Positions 22,079 through 33,037 are shown, counted from the stretch's first letter. The stretch is 64,000 bases of DNA from Prorocentrum cordatum (GCA_963575745.1 CAUYUJ010020167.1:1-64000), one strand, 5' to 3'. Numbers and translations are program-made. Notes: generated by a model from the letters alone, not told the origin.

Positions 22079-22315
22079 GGAGGAGGAGGAGGAGGAGGAG
22101 GAGGAGGAGGAGGAGGAGGAGGAGGAGGAGGAGGAGGGAGAGGAGCAGGAGGAGGAGGAGGAGGAGGAGGTCGAGAAGGCGGAGGAGAAGGGGGAGGACG
22201 GGGTGGAGGAGGAGAAGGGAGAGGAGGAGGAGGAGGAGGAGGAGGAGGAGGAGGAGGAGGAAGACGAAGAGGAGGAGGATGATGATGATGAGGAGGAGGA
22301 GGAGGAAGATGGGGA
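22079..22315. repeat. (GGA)n tract before exon 6
   Basis: About 235 bp of agg/gag triplets with minor interruptions, ending roughly 25 bp before exon 6. This is the reverse of a classical polypyrimidine tract, so the acceptor is preceded by purines. Confidence 0.93.
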
Positions 22316-22339
22316 TGGTGGGCACGCGCCCTGCGCGAG

Positions 22340-22399
22340 GTGTACCGCTACATGAACCGGGGCCTCTTCGAGCGCGACAAGCTGATGTTCAAGCTCATC
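22340..22399 (+). CDS. Dynein heavy chain exon 6 (AAA6)
   Basis: Twenty codons: V-Y-R-Y-M-N-R-G-L-F-E-R-D-K-L-M-F-K-L-I. This matches the dynein motif V-(Y/F)-x-Y-x-x-R-G-L-(F/Y)-E-x-(D/H)-K-(L/F)-(M/L)-F, one of the most conserved pieces of AAA6. The acceptor is gcgcgag|GTG. The donor is placed at ATC|GCCGCG (GC) because the spliced L-I-V-T-M-K-I aligns without a gap. A second in-frame GC donor six bases on (GCG|GCCCGA) would add two alanines, so the 3' end is uncertain by 6 bp. Confidence 0.9.
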
Positions 22400-23040
22400 G
22401 CCGCGGCCCGAGACGCGCCGCCGATCGTGGATCGACTTCGATCGGCCGATCGATCGATGACCGATCGAGGATGCAGCATCGATCGAGTAATCATCGATCG
22501 AGTCGATCGACATCCTCATCGCTCGGTCGGCGGCGCTGTCCTTCCCCGCCCCGCGGTCGTGCGGCCCACTGCCCTCGGCCGGGCTACGCGCTGCCAAGTG
22601 GGGCCGAGGTCCCTTTCCGCGCGTCGTTCCAATGTCGGGGCTGGGCGAGGAACAAACATGCAGCACATCAATAACGATGCCTTTCCCCATACCCCCAGCG
22701 TATAAGAAGAAACCGAGGCGGAGTTGTTGTTTTTAGTTTTCGGTGCCCTGGGGAATTCGGTCAAGCAACGATCGGGGACGCGAGATCGGTCCCCAGGAGC
22801 GGTCAGGAGCTCCTGGGAACCCCGTGTTGAAGAAACAAGACATCGCCTTAATGCGGATCGACGATGAAGAATGCACCCTCCACCCGGGGGGGGGCCGCCT
22901 TCATTAATGAGGGTCGACGAATCAACACCTGGGGGCCTAAACTTTCTTAGTCGTCCCCCTCCTTTTTGGGGGGTGTCGCGTTAAAATTGATGGTTGCCGT
23001 CATCCCCCACCAGCAGAGGTGGGCCCGCGCAGCAAGGAAG

Positions 23041-23164
23041 CCCTCCTCCTCCTCCTCCTCCTCCTCCTCCTCCGTCCTCCTCCTCCTCCTCCTCCTCCTC
23101 CTCTGTTTCCTCCTCCCTTCCTCCTCCTCCTCCTCCTCCTCCTCCTCCTCCTCCTCCTCCTCCT
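23041..23164. repeat. (TCC)n tract
   Basis: Pyrimidine triplet run interrupted by cgt and tgtttc, directly before the GC-rich array. Confidence 0.93.
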
Positions 23165-25215
23165 TGTGCACGCCCGCGCTGCAGCGGGGGCTCGCCACGC
23201 CCCCTCGGCTTGCATCGCCGCGTCCTGGTAGGAATCGGCCCGCTCTGAAGAGAGGGGGGGGGCGGCTCGACGCGCCCCCCCCCCCTGGTTGCTGCGCCGC
23301 GTCCTCGCAGGAGCACAGCGTCGGCACGGCAGGGAGGCGCGCCGCGCCTCCTCTCAGGGGAACGCGCCGCGTTGCAGTGGGGGCCTCCCCCCTCCATCCG
23401 TTCCCGGCTTGCTTCGGCGGGTCCTGGCAGAAGTAGGCGCACGTTGCAGGGGGGCGCGCCCCGCTTCCACCTCCCCACCACTCCTTCCCGTTCCCCTTCG
23501 CGTCGCCGCGCCCTGCCCGGGCACGCCCGCACTGCAGGCGCCTCCTTGTCGCGCGCCTACCAGGAGCAGGCCAGCACTGCAAGGGGGGGGGGGGGCGCGC
23601 CGCGTCCCGCCCCCCGCTTGCTTCGCCGCGTCTTGTCAGGGATCGGCCAGCATTTCATGGGGCCGCGCCGCGCCCTGCCCCGCTTGCTTCGCCACGTCTT
23701 AGCAGGAATCGGACAGCATTGCAGGGGGGGCGGTCGCCCCCCTCCCCCGCTTGCTTCGCCACGTCCGAGCAGAAGTAGGCTCGCGTTTGCAGAGGGGCGC
23801 GCCGCGCCCCCCACCCCCCGTCTGCTCTGTCGCGTCCTGAAAGGGATAGGCCCGCAGTGAAGGAGGGCGCGCACCGCGCACCGCGCCCCTCCCCCCCACT
23901 TGCTTCGCCAGCCACCATTGCAGGGGTCTCGCAGCCCCCTCACCTTTGCCTCGAAGTGTCTCAGCATAGGTGGAGCCGCGATGGCGGGGAGCGCCTCGCG
24001 CTCCCCCCCCCCGCGTCTGCTTCGTCGCGCCCTACCAGGACTAAGGCCGCATTGCAGGCGCCTGCTTGTCGCGCCGCCGCAGGGCTAGGCCAGCACTGCA
24101 AAGGGGCGAGCCGCGCCCCGCCCCCCGCTTGCTTCACTGCAGATGGACGCGCCGTGCCCCCCGCAGCCTGCTTCGCCTCGTCCCACCATGCAGCCATGCA
24201 TGAGCCCGAAGTGCAGGGGAGCGCACCGTGCTCTTCCCGCCCCATTTGCCACGCCACGGCTCGGCAATAGTAGGGCCTGTCCCTGTGAGGACGCGACGAC
24301 GCAGGCGGGGGGTGGGGGGCGCGGAGCGCCTTTCTGCAAATGTGCAAATGCGAGCCTACTCCTGTTCGGACGCGGCGAAGCAAGCGGAGAGGGGGGGGGC
24401 GCGCGGCGACCCCCCCCCCCCCCCTGCCGCGCCGCGTCCCAGTGGAGGTAGGCCCGCATTGCTGAGGGGGGGGCGCCCCCCCCCCCCCCCCTTCAGGGCA
24501 CGTCCGTCCGCGTTGCAGTGGGGGCTCGCCACGCCCCCTCCCTGCTTGCTTCGCCGCGTCCGAGCAGAAGCAGGCACGCCTTGCATGGGAGCGCGCCGCG
24601 CTCCCACTTCCTTGCCACCCCTTCCCTTTCCCCTTGGATTCGCCGCGTCCTGGCAGGACTGCGCCCTTGTTGCAGGGAGGCGCGGCGCGCCCCCCCACCC
24701 CCACCCCGCCCACCCACCCACCCACCCACTCCGCTGGGGCGCGCCCCGCCCCCCCCACCACCTTTGCCTCGCCCCGCTTCGGGCTGCAATGGAAGGGGGC
24801 GTGCCGCGCCCCCGCCTTGGTCTGCAGTGGAGGGCAACGCGCCGCGGCCCCTCCTGCGCCTGCTCCGCCACGTCCTGCCAGAGGCCCGCGCGCCTTGCTA
24901 GGGGGCGCGCGCGCCGCGCCCCCCTCCCCTTCGCTTCGCCACTTCGTTGCAGGACCGGGCCAGCCTTGCAGAGGCGTGCGCGCCGCGCCCCCCCCCCCCC
25001 TGCTTCGTCGCGCCCCAGCAGGAGCACGCGCGCATTGGAGGGGGGGCGCGAGTCGCCACCGCAGCCTGCTCCGCCGCGCCCTCGCAGGAGTAGGGCACCG
25101 TGGCAGAGGGGGGGCGCGCCGCGCCACCCCCCTCTCCCCCGCCTTCGCTCCGCCGCGTCCTAGCAGGAACCCAGCCGCATCGCAAGGGGGCGCGCCGCGC
25201 GCCCCCCTCGCCCCC
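23165..25215 (+). repeat. GC-rich tandem array Q (about 60-90 bp units)
   Basis: Some twenty-five to thirty diverged units. Each has 'cttcgccgcgtcc', a short aggag/cagga block, 'gcattgcag', a run of G, the palindrome-like core ggcgcgccgcgcc and a run of C. Further units appear at 25430-25640 and 26245-26395. The near absence of A and T removes stop codons, which explains 400-residue open frames on both strands with no domain in either. Confidence 0.88.
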
Positions 25216-25660
25216 ACCTCAGCCAGCCCACTTCTCGGAAGCCGGGCGAGGGCTGCTCAATCCGTGGCTGCTGAAATCGACCTCCGGGAAGCTGTCGTCG
25301 TCCTTCCGGGAAGAAGCCCGCTGACTGTTTCGCGTGCCGCGCCCCATTCCGGGAAGCTGTTTTTTTTCTTCCGGGAGGGCCGTTGTGGCAGCCACGGTTT
25401 GAGCAGCCCTCGCCCCAGCGTTCGAGCTTCCTCGCGCCCCAGCGGGAGCAGGGAAGCGTGGCGGCGCGCGCCGCCGCCCCCCTCCGTTGCCGCGCCGCGC
25501 CCGAGCAGCGAGTGCAGGCCCGCATATTCGAAGGGGAGGCGCGCCACGCCCACGCCCCCGCCTGCTTCGCCGCGGCGTGCCGGGAACCTGCCGGCACTGC
25601 AAAGACAGCGGCCCGCGCCCCCCCTCCCCCGCCCGTTCTGCTTGGGTCTCTTCGGTTTTC

Positions 25661-25790
25661 TTGGCATCGCTCGGACGTGTGCATTTTTCCTTCGGCGAGG
25701 ACCATGGAGGAGCATCCTTGATCATTTGGCGAAGAAACCACGCGCGACACCGAACAAAAACACAGGGAATGAACGTCCGAGCGATGGCCA
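25661..25790. mobile_element. Inverted-repeat element, family B copy 1
   Basis: 130 bp. The left end TTGGCATCGCTCGGACGT and the right end ACGTCCGAGCGATGGCCA are reverse complements apart from one indel. Internal landmarks are 'gcatttttccttcggc', 'gaggagcatccttgatcatt' and 'aacacaggga'. Other copies are at 37019-37150, 48986-49113 and, truncated, 9292-9383. All are on the plus strand in the same orientation as the dynein gene. Confidence 0.85.
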
Positions 25791-25900
25791 GGGTCTGCAC
25801 GAACGAAAGGGTACGGAAAGAATGGGCACAATGCCCGACAGCAGTTCCTGTTCACTTTGAACGGGACTCGCTGTCCACGCCGGCGCGGCCTGTGAACACA

Positions 25901-26046
25901 AAAACTCGGAGGTCCGCGCGGATTCCTCGGATCGGCGCTGGGGCCCCCCCGGCGGCGCCTCCGGCGCCGCCCCTGGCACGGGCTCCGCGCGCCAGGGAGG
26001 GGGGTCCGGCGCCGATCCGAGAAATCCGCGCGGACCTCCGAGCTTT
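25901..26046. mobile_element. Palindromic element U
   Basis: The left arm ctcggaggtccgcgcggatt (then cctcggatcggcgc) and the right arm, its reverse complement, form inverted repeats of about 35 bp around a GGCGCC-rich centre. Only one copy was noticed. The structure resembles the F and G elements nearby. Confidence 0.65.
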
Positions 26047-26079
26047 TATGTTTATGCCACTTGTTGTCCCCCTAATTTC

Positions 26080-26240
26080 AGGAGGGGAAGAAACACACAG
26101 ACACAATTAATCGTCGACTCCCAGGAAAATATGGGAAAATATGGGAAGTGGTGGGGAAGACAGAAACCCAGAAAATATTGGAAAATATGGGCAATCTTTT
26201 TATTTGTGTGTATTTATTTGTGTGTCCCAGGGCCCCTTCA
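26080..26240 (+). repeat. Dispersed repeat K, copy 2
   Basis: Same word order as K1 ('gaaacacacagacacaatta', 'tcgtcgactcccaggaaaat', 'tttgtgtgtatttatttgtg', 'ccagggcccctt'). It is directly followed by further units of GC-rich array Q. Confidence 0.85.
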
Positions 26241-26999
26241 TCATTACCCCTCCCCCGCCCGTTCTGCTTCGCCGCCTCCCTGCAGGGGAGCGCGCGCCGG
26301 GCATCCCTTTTCCGCCGAGCTCGCTGCGTCCTGGCAGAGGTGCGCCGGTCTTGCAGGGAGGCGCGCCGCGCGTCCGCCACAGTTGTTTCCTACAATGGGT
26401 CGGGATCCAAACATAGTCAAAACATGATATGGGGTCGATTCTGATTTATTTTTGGGGGGAGGCAATTTTCCGATATTCCTGGCTAGCTCCCATTTTTGCC
26501 CAAGCCAAAGTAGAAGGAGTTTCTACGCCGACCTTGAAGCGAAAGGGAACCGCTATCGGTGACCGGTTGGAGTTCCAGGCTAACACGGTACTACCCGTGT
26601 TGGTTTTTTGTTGCATGGAGGATCCGCACCACTCTGCGCGCGCGCCGCGGCGCACGAGCGCGCGCCGTGTGGAGAGTGCTGCAGTGGTCAGGATATGAGC
26701 TTTGCCGTGCGGGCCTGGGGACCGAAGTGAGCCCTCGGCGGTGGCCGACCGGGTCTCTTAACATGGCGTGGCTCTACAGTTTCGATCGTGCACAGTACAG
26801 GCCTCTCCACGCGCTCGCGCCGCGGCCAGCTCTGCATTTGATCGCATTCGAGAACTCGCCATGTTGACAGGACGAGGGAAGCAGAGGGGGAAGGCAGGAG
26901 ACGTTGGGATGGAGGAGAAGGGGGAGGAGGGGGGAAAGGAGGAGGAGGAGGAAGAGGAACGGGAGGAGGTGCGGAGGAGGAGGCGGCGGCGGCCAGTTC

Positions 27000-27071
27000 G
27001 TCGTCGTCGTCGGCGTCGTCGTCATCGGCGCCCAGGTCGTCCACGCAGACGACCGCGTCGAAGACGACGCA

Positions 27072-27106
<35 letters not shown>

Positions 27107-27110
27107 AGGC
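27000..27110. repeat. gtcgtc / gacgac trinucleotide tract
   Basis: Runs of cgtcgtcgt followed by cagacgacgac words, partly inverted relative to each other. Confidence 0.8.
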
Positions 27111-27213
27111 ACCGCCGCCGCGGGCTTTTACCGAAAGAAGCTTCTTTCTCGTCCTCCCCTCCGTTCCGGCACCGCCGTGGCTGCTTGGGCGCCGTGGAAG
27201 GAGGCGCGGGGGA

Positions 27214-27418
27214 GGCTCGGGCCGGACGAAAGGGGGGGATTGGGAAAGGGGGGGTTACGAAATCTGCTGCATGCAGCTGGTCTCGGCTCCACCGAGGGGC
27301 CCATTCCTCGATATACGTGGCCGCCTCCGGCGCCAGGAGGCGCCGGGAAAAAATCAGCCACGGGAGCTGATTTTCTCAAGCCCCCCCTTTGCTATCCCCC
27401 CTTTTCGCCCGGCCCGAG
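27214..27418. mobile_element. Palindromic element, family G copy 2
   Basis: The left end gctcgggccggacgaaaggg and right end ccctttt-cgcccggcccgag mirror each other. The internal landmarks 'aaatctgctgcatgcagctg', 'accgaggggccc' and 'ttcctcgatatac' match copy 1 at 1171-1370. Confidence 0.72.
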
Positions 27419-27444
27419 AGGCAGGAGGAGGGAGGCGGGCGTTA

Positions 27445-27564
27445 GGGGGCCACAGGCGAACCCTACCCCTACCCCCCCCACGATTTCTGAGGGGGAGGGT
27501 GGGGTTCACTTCGCTCGCCCTCAGAAATCGTGGGGGGTAGGGGTAGGGTTCGCCTGTGGCCCCC
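27445..27564. mobile_element. Palindromic element, family F copy 2
   Basis: Arms of about 50 bp: gggggccacaggcgaaccct at the left and its reverse complement at the right, with 'cacgatttctgaggg' inside. It lacks about 30 bp of the centre of copy 1. TA precedes the left end (27443-27444); the right flank is TG, so the target duplication is not intact. Confidence 0.72.
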
Positions 27565-28995
27565 TGGGCATGCCGTCCTCGCCCCACGGCGATCACCGTG
27601 GTGGGTCGTCACCCGGCGGCGCCCGGGGAAAGCCCGCTTCGGAGGGCCAGGGGTCGCCACGCGGAGGCGTCGGAGCAGTCTTAAGTCGGGCCTTTCTTCT
27701 CTACAAGGAACGGAACGGAACGGAACGCCTGTGCGGGCATGCGCCCGGGCCCCGTAAGGGCGAGGCGGGTGAGGCCATGGCCTCGCATGAGAAGCTGCGC
27801 GCGTCGGGGGTCTACTCAGGACAATGCGTGCTTCAGGAGCTGGTTTCCCGACAGTCCCCACTCATCCGTTTTCTCATGATGTAGCCACGTCGTCTCGTTG
27901 AAATCGTAGTGCTTGTGGTGTGAGACTGTCGGAGAAACCCGTGGGTGTCATCGTTCTCTACAGGGGGAACATTCAAAAGTGGTCAAAACATAGCCTGGGG
28001 AATATTTGTTTAGTATATTTGGGCATCAGTGGGGCATTTCTTGAGGTATTTTTCGGTCCCTGCTCAAATTATGGGGACCGCGGGGCCGGCAAAGCTATTT
28101 TTTTAATTGTCACCCCCGAACTTCTTTTCCGAGTCATCTGCCCGCACGGTACTTCCGATAGGTCCGTTTCGTTCCAGCCTGACCTGCTCAAGCGTCTCTT
28201 CGCCTTGTGCCGGGCCATCGCCCTTTTCAGAGGCCAAAGCTCGCATTATGATTTCGAGCAGCGAGCGTGGCTACCATTGGCGGCGAACGAAGGGGGAAAG
28301 TGAGAAGGAGAAGGCTTCGTCAGAAGGCGGCGGGATTTTTCAGAAGCCGTCGCGCCTTCGGAGAAGTCTTCTGCGTCTTCGGGGAAGGAAGCCAGGGGGA
28401 CTTCCGAGCCTTCTGAGAAGGCACGCCCCTTCTCACTTCCCCCCCCCGAGCTCGCCGCCGAACCATTCATCACCTTCTCTGTATACGCCATGAATATGGA
28501 TCCCTCGTTTTCGCCATTCTCAGCCTGGCGGGAGGGCCCTCGTCGCAGCGGGACCCGAACATCAGGTTGTACACAACTCTCGGGACCAAGCAGCCTTTGG
28601 AGACCGAAGAAACGGTTCCCCCAAAACGTTGGGCTCACATCGGAATCCGGGCCAGCCCGCACCCCAGGAAGGGTCCAGGGAACAGCGCTGTCGATATAGT
28701 CTGGATTGCCCAGCCGGGGTGTGCATGTCTCGCGCAGACAGAGTCCCGCTCAGTTTCCGACACGTGTGCTATTTGGGTGCCCAAGGCCACGCCAACATTA
28801 TTTCGATTGGGAGGTGCTCGAAGATAGTGTGCTCCGACGCGGGGATTTCCGACGTGAGGCAGTCCCCGCAGGTGACCAGGCAGGTGTCGAGAGCATTCTA
28901 GTTTCCGAGGCGCTGCTTGCGAGCATCCGAAGCACCACTTCGGTCTTGCCCTCAGGAAGGGATCGCAGGAGGTGTGTCAGAGCCCCGAATCATCA

Positions 28996-29090
28996 GGGGT
29001 AACTCGGGTCAGGGATAACTCGGGTTCGTTTTTCGGGAACCCAAACCCGAGTTACCCCGGACCCGAGTTACCCTGGATAACTCGGGCGTC
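28996..29090. repeat. Inverted gggtaactcggg repeats
   Basis: Two 'aactcgggt' words followed by two reverse complements 'acccgagtt' within 95 bp, forming a possible hairpin. A related word, ataactcggg, occurs at 55223-55234. Confidence 0.65.
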
Positions 29091-29605
29091 CAAGTGTGCG
29101 CGCGGCCTCGCAGCCAGAGCCGGGCGCTCGGCAGAGGGCGGGGGGGGGCAACACGGTCGGGAACTGGTGCTCGCAGGGCACAGCGTGGTGTCCCCGGGGG
29201 TGGGTCGAAGAGTAAGGGGGTGGGACTGCGATTGCACGAAGGTGGCCCTGAATGGGGCCCTGCCCTACACGGCCCCCGAGTTGCAGCAGTGGGTCCAGCA
29301 GAAAAAGGTGATGGCAGGGTGCAGGGTTCTCCTCCCTGCTGCCGGTCGCTTGAACGAGTGGTCACACGGGGCGTTCCCAGAAGGGCCTTCCCTTCGAGGA
29401 TCGAAGGAGGTGTCATCTCTTCCTCGGCGGAAGGGGGCGGACGGTCGGCGGAAGGCGGTGCGAGCGAAACGGCGGCGGCTGAAGTCGACCCCCCAAGAGG
29501 TGATAACATTTTTGGGTTCAGGGTTTCGGGAATCCGCCACATGAAAGAGAGCGTCGCGTCAAGAGTTTGGGGGAGGGGGCCAGCCAGGCAGTTCTTGCCT
29601 CTGAG

Positions 29606-29788
29606 GTCACGATGAAGATCATGGTCGTGGCGGGCCAGCTAACGAGCGCCGACGTGTCGGTGTTCCTCAAGGCCGGTTCCGCCCTGGACATCAAGGCCGA
29701 GAAGCCCAACCCCTTCAAGTGGATGTCGGACAAGGTGTGGTTGAACGTCTTGCAGTTGACGCGACACTCGTTTGGGCACGACGGTCAG
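29606..29788 (+). CDS. Dynein heavy chain exon 7 (post-AAA6)
   Basis: Sixty-one codons. The order T-M-K-I, F-L-K-A-G-S-A-L-D-I (20-29), P-N-P-F-K-W-M-S-D-K-V-W-L-N-V-L-Q-L (34-51) matches the dynein segment L-K-I...F-L-x-x-G-G-x-x-L-D...P-x-K-W-(I/L)-x-D-x-x-W-x-N-(L/V)-x-x-L. The acceptor is ctgag|GTC; the donor is GGTCAG|GTCTGC (GT). The last seven residues (S-F-G-H-D-G-Q) have no counterpart in the homologues I know. They are kept because CAG|GT is the only good in-frame donor and CAGGTCT recurs at the exon 8 acceptor. Confidence 0.93.
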
Positions 29789-30329
29789 GTCTGCACTGGT
29801 CCAGGGGAGCAGGCGAGGGGGAAGGGAGCGAGACGCGTCAGTCCTGCCAAGGCATAGTGTTACCGCTCTTGGTCTGCGGCGCGTGGGCTGGTTCAGGACA
29901 GTTTCCCACGGGGGGTGAGACCTCAGCATCCCATGCTCTGCTTCGGCGATGCTCCATTTCACATGATTGTCCATGCGTCGGCACAGAGCTCGCTTCCCCA
30001 CGATCGCCTAGGCATCGGCACGACTGCCCACCGACTCTGCCTGGCAGCTCGCAGCGGGCGACTGCAGCGAGACATTCGGTTCGCTGCCCAGTTGCTTCCC
30101 AATCCAGCGGCCAACAATCACTGAGCTAAAACAGCCATGGCGACGAAGACGAAGGCTTTGTGACGGCGACCACGATGACGGCCGCGGTGGCGGAGGACGA
30201 CGGCCTGCTCACAACAGGAGTGTGTGACGCGATGATCTGGCCGCAAGATGGAGGGGGTGTGCGTCCCTGGAGGTGTTTCTGGAGGCCTGGAGGAAGAAGG
30301 CAGCAGGGAAGGTGACCAGGAGACGCCCT

Positions 30330-30640
30330 CCCTATCTCCGTCTCCTCCCCTCCCGTCGCTCTCGTCCCGCGTTCTCCCTCACACATCTCGATCCCTCCTC
30401 GTCCCTCCTCCGACTCCTCCCCCATTCCTCCCTCACTCTCCCCTCCTTCGTCCTCATCTTTGGTCCATTCTTCCCCCCTCCTCCCTCCCTCCCCTCCTCC
30501 CTGATCCCCGCCTCCCTCCCTCCCCTCCCTCCCTCCCCTCCCCTCCCTCCCTCCCTCCCCTCCTCCTCCCTGCCTCCCTCCCCTCCTCCCTCCCTCCCCT
30601 CCTCCCTGATCCCCGCCTCCTCCACCCTCTTTCCTCGTCC
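30330..30640. repeat. CT-rich (CCTCCCT)n tract
   Basis: Imperfect ccctccct words. Long open frames here on both strands read as Ser/Pro/Leu or Glu/Gly/Arg repeats. Confidence 0.88.
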
Positions 30641-30741
30641 TCCGCGCTCCTCCCCTCTCCCACCCCCCTCTCGGTCTCCGGGAGCCCCCGCCTGGCCACT
30701 GGGCCGTCAGAGGACGACTCGGAGTGCAGAGCCAACCTTAC

Positions 30742-30893
30742 GTCGGGCGCGTCCCTCTACAGGGGGAATATTCGAAAATAGTCTAAACATAGTCGGGTTT
30801 TTTTTTTGAGTAATTTGTCTGACCAGTTTGGAATATGTTTCTGGTATTTTCCGTTTTTCGTTGAAAATCCCCCTGTAGGAGGACACGCCCGAC
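30742..30893. mobile_element. Inverted-repeat element, family E copy 2
   Basis: 152 bp with ends gtcgggcgcgtccctctaca and tgtaggaggacacgcccgac, which are reverse complements over about 25 bp with few mismatches. Inside are 'gaaaatagtctaaacatagt' and an AT-rich core. It immediately precedes repeat P1. Confidence 0.8.
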
Positions 30894-30902
30894 TTAGCGG
30901 CA

Positions 30903-31070
30903 GGGGCGTTCGTTCAGGAATGCGCCCAGGAGGCCGTATACCCTGGAGGGTTCCGTATCTGATGAGGCTGGCGGTGATACCCATGACCCGTCCACGAGAG
31001 AAGTTCTTTTGGCTAACAGGCCCGGGGTTTCATTATCGAAGGATGCCTTGTCCAATGCCCCCATCGTGCA
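30903..31070 (+). repeat. Dispersed repeat P, copy 1
   Basis: Shares 'aggaatg-gccc-ggagg', 'tctgatgaggctggcggtg' and downstream 'atgcc...tccaatgcccccatc' with 51417-51555, and more weakly with 49965-50075. In all three copies the same reading frame keeps similar residues (G-M-x-P-x-G..P-Y-L-M-R-x-A-V), so it may derive from a coding segment. Confidence 0.6.
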
Positions 31071-31227
31071 TGGGATCCGATTGCCTTTACAAAACGGGAA
31101 ATGCCGAGGGGGTCCCACAGAGATTGATCTTTGGGAGGGTACCTTCTGCACTCTTTCCAGCGGTGCCCTCCTTCCTCTGCACAGTTCGTCTCTTCCCCAG
31201 TCTTCCTCTCTGTCCTTGTCCTTCTCC

Positions 31228-31230
31228 ACC

Positions 31231-31270
<40 letters not shown>

Positions 31271-31345
31271 CATCATCAACCTCATCATCATCCTCATCAT
31301 CATCATCATCATCATCAGCATCATCATCATCATCATCATCATCCG
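31228..31345. repeat. (ATC)n tract
   Basis: About 118 bp of atc/tca triplets, nearly pure. Confidence 0.95.
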
Positions 31346-32297
31346 CCCGCCTTCTCCATGCGCCCTGCTTCCTCGTGTGGCCGAGCACTTACCGGCCGTA
31401 AATGATCCTGGGCTCCAGGCCCACGCCCCCCCCTCCCCAGATGGGATGGGCCTCAGGGCCCTTCGGGCCCCCCCACCCAGATGAGATTGGGCAGGGGCGA
31501 CGACGACGACGACGACGAGGAAGACACCGTCCGCTCCGGGGCGTCCTGAAGCAATGCAACACCATCGGAAGAACGATGACGGATTGGCACCTCCCATCCG
31601 TCAAGTGTAGCAGTTTTGCGTCATGGCTAGGACGGCGATGCATGTGCCGATGCCGATGCCGATGCCGACGCTGATGTCGTCCTCCTCCTCCTTCTCCTCT
31701 TCTGCCTTCTCCTCCTCCTCCTCCTCCTCCTCTTCTTCCTCCTCCTGACGTGCGGAGAGAGCAGACCCACGACGGACTGTAAAGGCCTGCCCATTGCTCT
31801 TCGTCGTGTGCAAGGTGCCGAGAGTGAGCGAGGACACCTACTGTGCACGACTTTGGCGCAGGATGAGGAGTGTACCCCGATGCTCTTCTCTTTCCTTTGT
31901 GGCGCCTATGGCGGCGCTGCAGACGTGGAGGGAAGTGCGACGGCAAGCCTGGCCCGTGTGGGCGAGGCGCTTTGAAGCGAATTCGCCAAGGTCTTCGCCC
32001 TCACTACAGATCTGAGGGTACAGGTGCTGCTGGTCCTGGCACCACTTGTCGTGCCTCGGCCAAGTACGTACTGCTCGAGGCAGCAGAATCTGGACCAGCC
32101 TCCTCGCCATCCTCTCGTGCGGGCCTGATCTCGCCACCTGGCATGCCGGCCCCGGCGGAGTGGATACGGCAACGCGAGGAGGCAGCCCGCGTCTCAGGCT
32201 CGGCCCAGTGGCCGCAGGTGGTGATGTTCTGCTAGTGGGCTCTCGAGTGAATCCTCCTCATCTTCCTCCGCCTCCTCCTACCTACGAGGGCCCGACC

Positions 32298-32505
32298 ACC
32301 ACCACCACCACCACCACCACCACCGCCACCACCACCACCGCCACCGCCACCACCACCACCACCGCCACCACCACCACCGCCACCACCACCACCGCCATCT
32401 TCGCCACCACCACCACCGCCACCACCGCCACCACCACCACCGCCACCACCACCACCACCACCACCACCACCACCACCACCACCACCGCCACCACCACCAC
32501 CACCC
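32298..32505. repeat. (CCA)n/(CCG)n tract
   Basis: About 200 bp of accacc with interspersed gcc. It opens frames of Thr/Ala, His/Arg and Pro on plus and of Gly, Val or Trp on minus. Confidence 0.95.
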
Positions 32506-32727
32506 CAACCCGCCCCACACCCACAGGGGGCTGGGGAGGGCGAGGGCCGGACCCCATTTCCACCACCGCGCGCCCACAGGGGAGGGCCCCGCCACGCCAC
32601 GCCCGCGGGGGCGGGGGTGGGGGGGGCGCATCGCGCGGGGGGGGGGGCGGGGAGACCGACGGCATCGGGACGAAAGGAGGGGCGGCCCAGGCCCTGGACC
32701 ATAGATCCTCACCTGCCCTCCTTCCTT

Positions 32728-32862
32728 TCCTCCTCCTCCTCCTCCTCCTCGAGGTCCTCCTCCTCCTCCTCCTCTTCTCCTCCTCCTCCTCCTCCTCTCT
32801 CCGCCCCTCCTCCTCCTCCCCTCCTCCTCCTCCTCCTCCTCCTCCTCCTCCTTTTCCCTCGC
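32728..32862. repeat. (TCC)n tract
   Basis: Pyrimidine triplets with a gagg interruption at about 32750, about 135 bp. Confidence 0.93.
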
Positions 32863-33037
32863 CCCTCCGCCCCCTCGCCCCCCCCTCCCCTCGGCGAGCC
32901 GGGGCCCCCGGGGGCCACGGGCCGCCCTTCGAGGAGGCGCGGGCGAGGCCGGTGCGCAGCGATCTCCTCGCCTGGCCTCGCCTCGCCTCTGCCGTGTTTT
33001 TTTTGTTCTCTCCCTCGTCTCGGAGACTGGAACATGT

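Larger units (their letters stand above)
13566..22339 (+). other. Dynein intron 5 (GC-AG, 8774 bp, longest)
   Basis: Begins gccacg and ends gcgcgag. Contents: CT-rich tract (13620-13690), ATGT/TA microsatellite (14460-15020), gacggcccc higher-order repeat (15055-16440) with palindromic element F1, TA repeat (16838-16882), TCC tracts (18340-18510, 20310-21180), GGA tracts (21295-21390, 22079-22315) and the L/M composite repeat in reverse orientation (21400-22040). The stretches 13700-14450, 16890-18330 and 18520-20280 look unique. They carry short open frames with no recognisable product. Confidence 0.78.
22400..29605 (+). other. Dynein intron 6 (GC-AG, 7206 bp)
   Basis: Begins gccgcg and ends ctgag. 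Contents: atcgatcg words (22430-22515), TCC tract (23041-23164), GC-rich array Q (23165-25215), a cluster of small elements (B1 25661-25790, palindrome U 25901-26046, repeat K2 26080-26240, G2 27214-27418, F2 27445-27564), a gacgac tract (27000-27110) and a 'gggtaactcggg' palindrome (28996-29090). The stretches 26400-26900, 27570-28990 and 29100-29600 show nothing recognised. Confidence 0.78.

Noticed and set aside
23961-25860. Open frames of 408 and 418 codons on opposite strands
   Set aside because: They lie in the GC-rich array Q, where lack of A and T removes stop codons on all frames; the unit structure, not coding, explains them.
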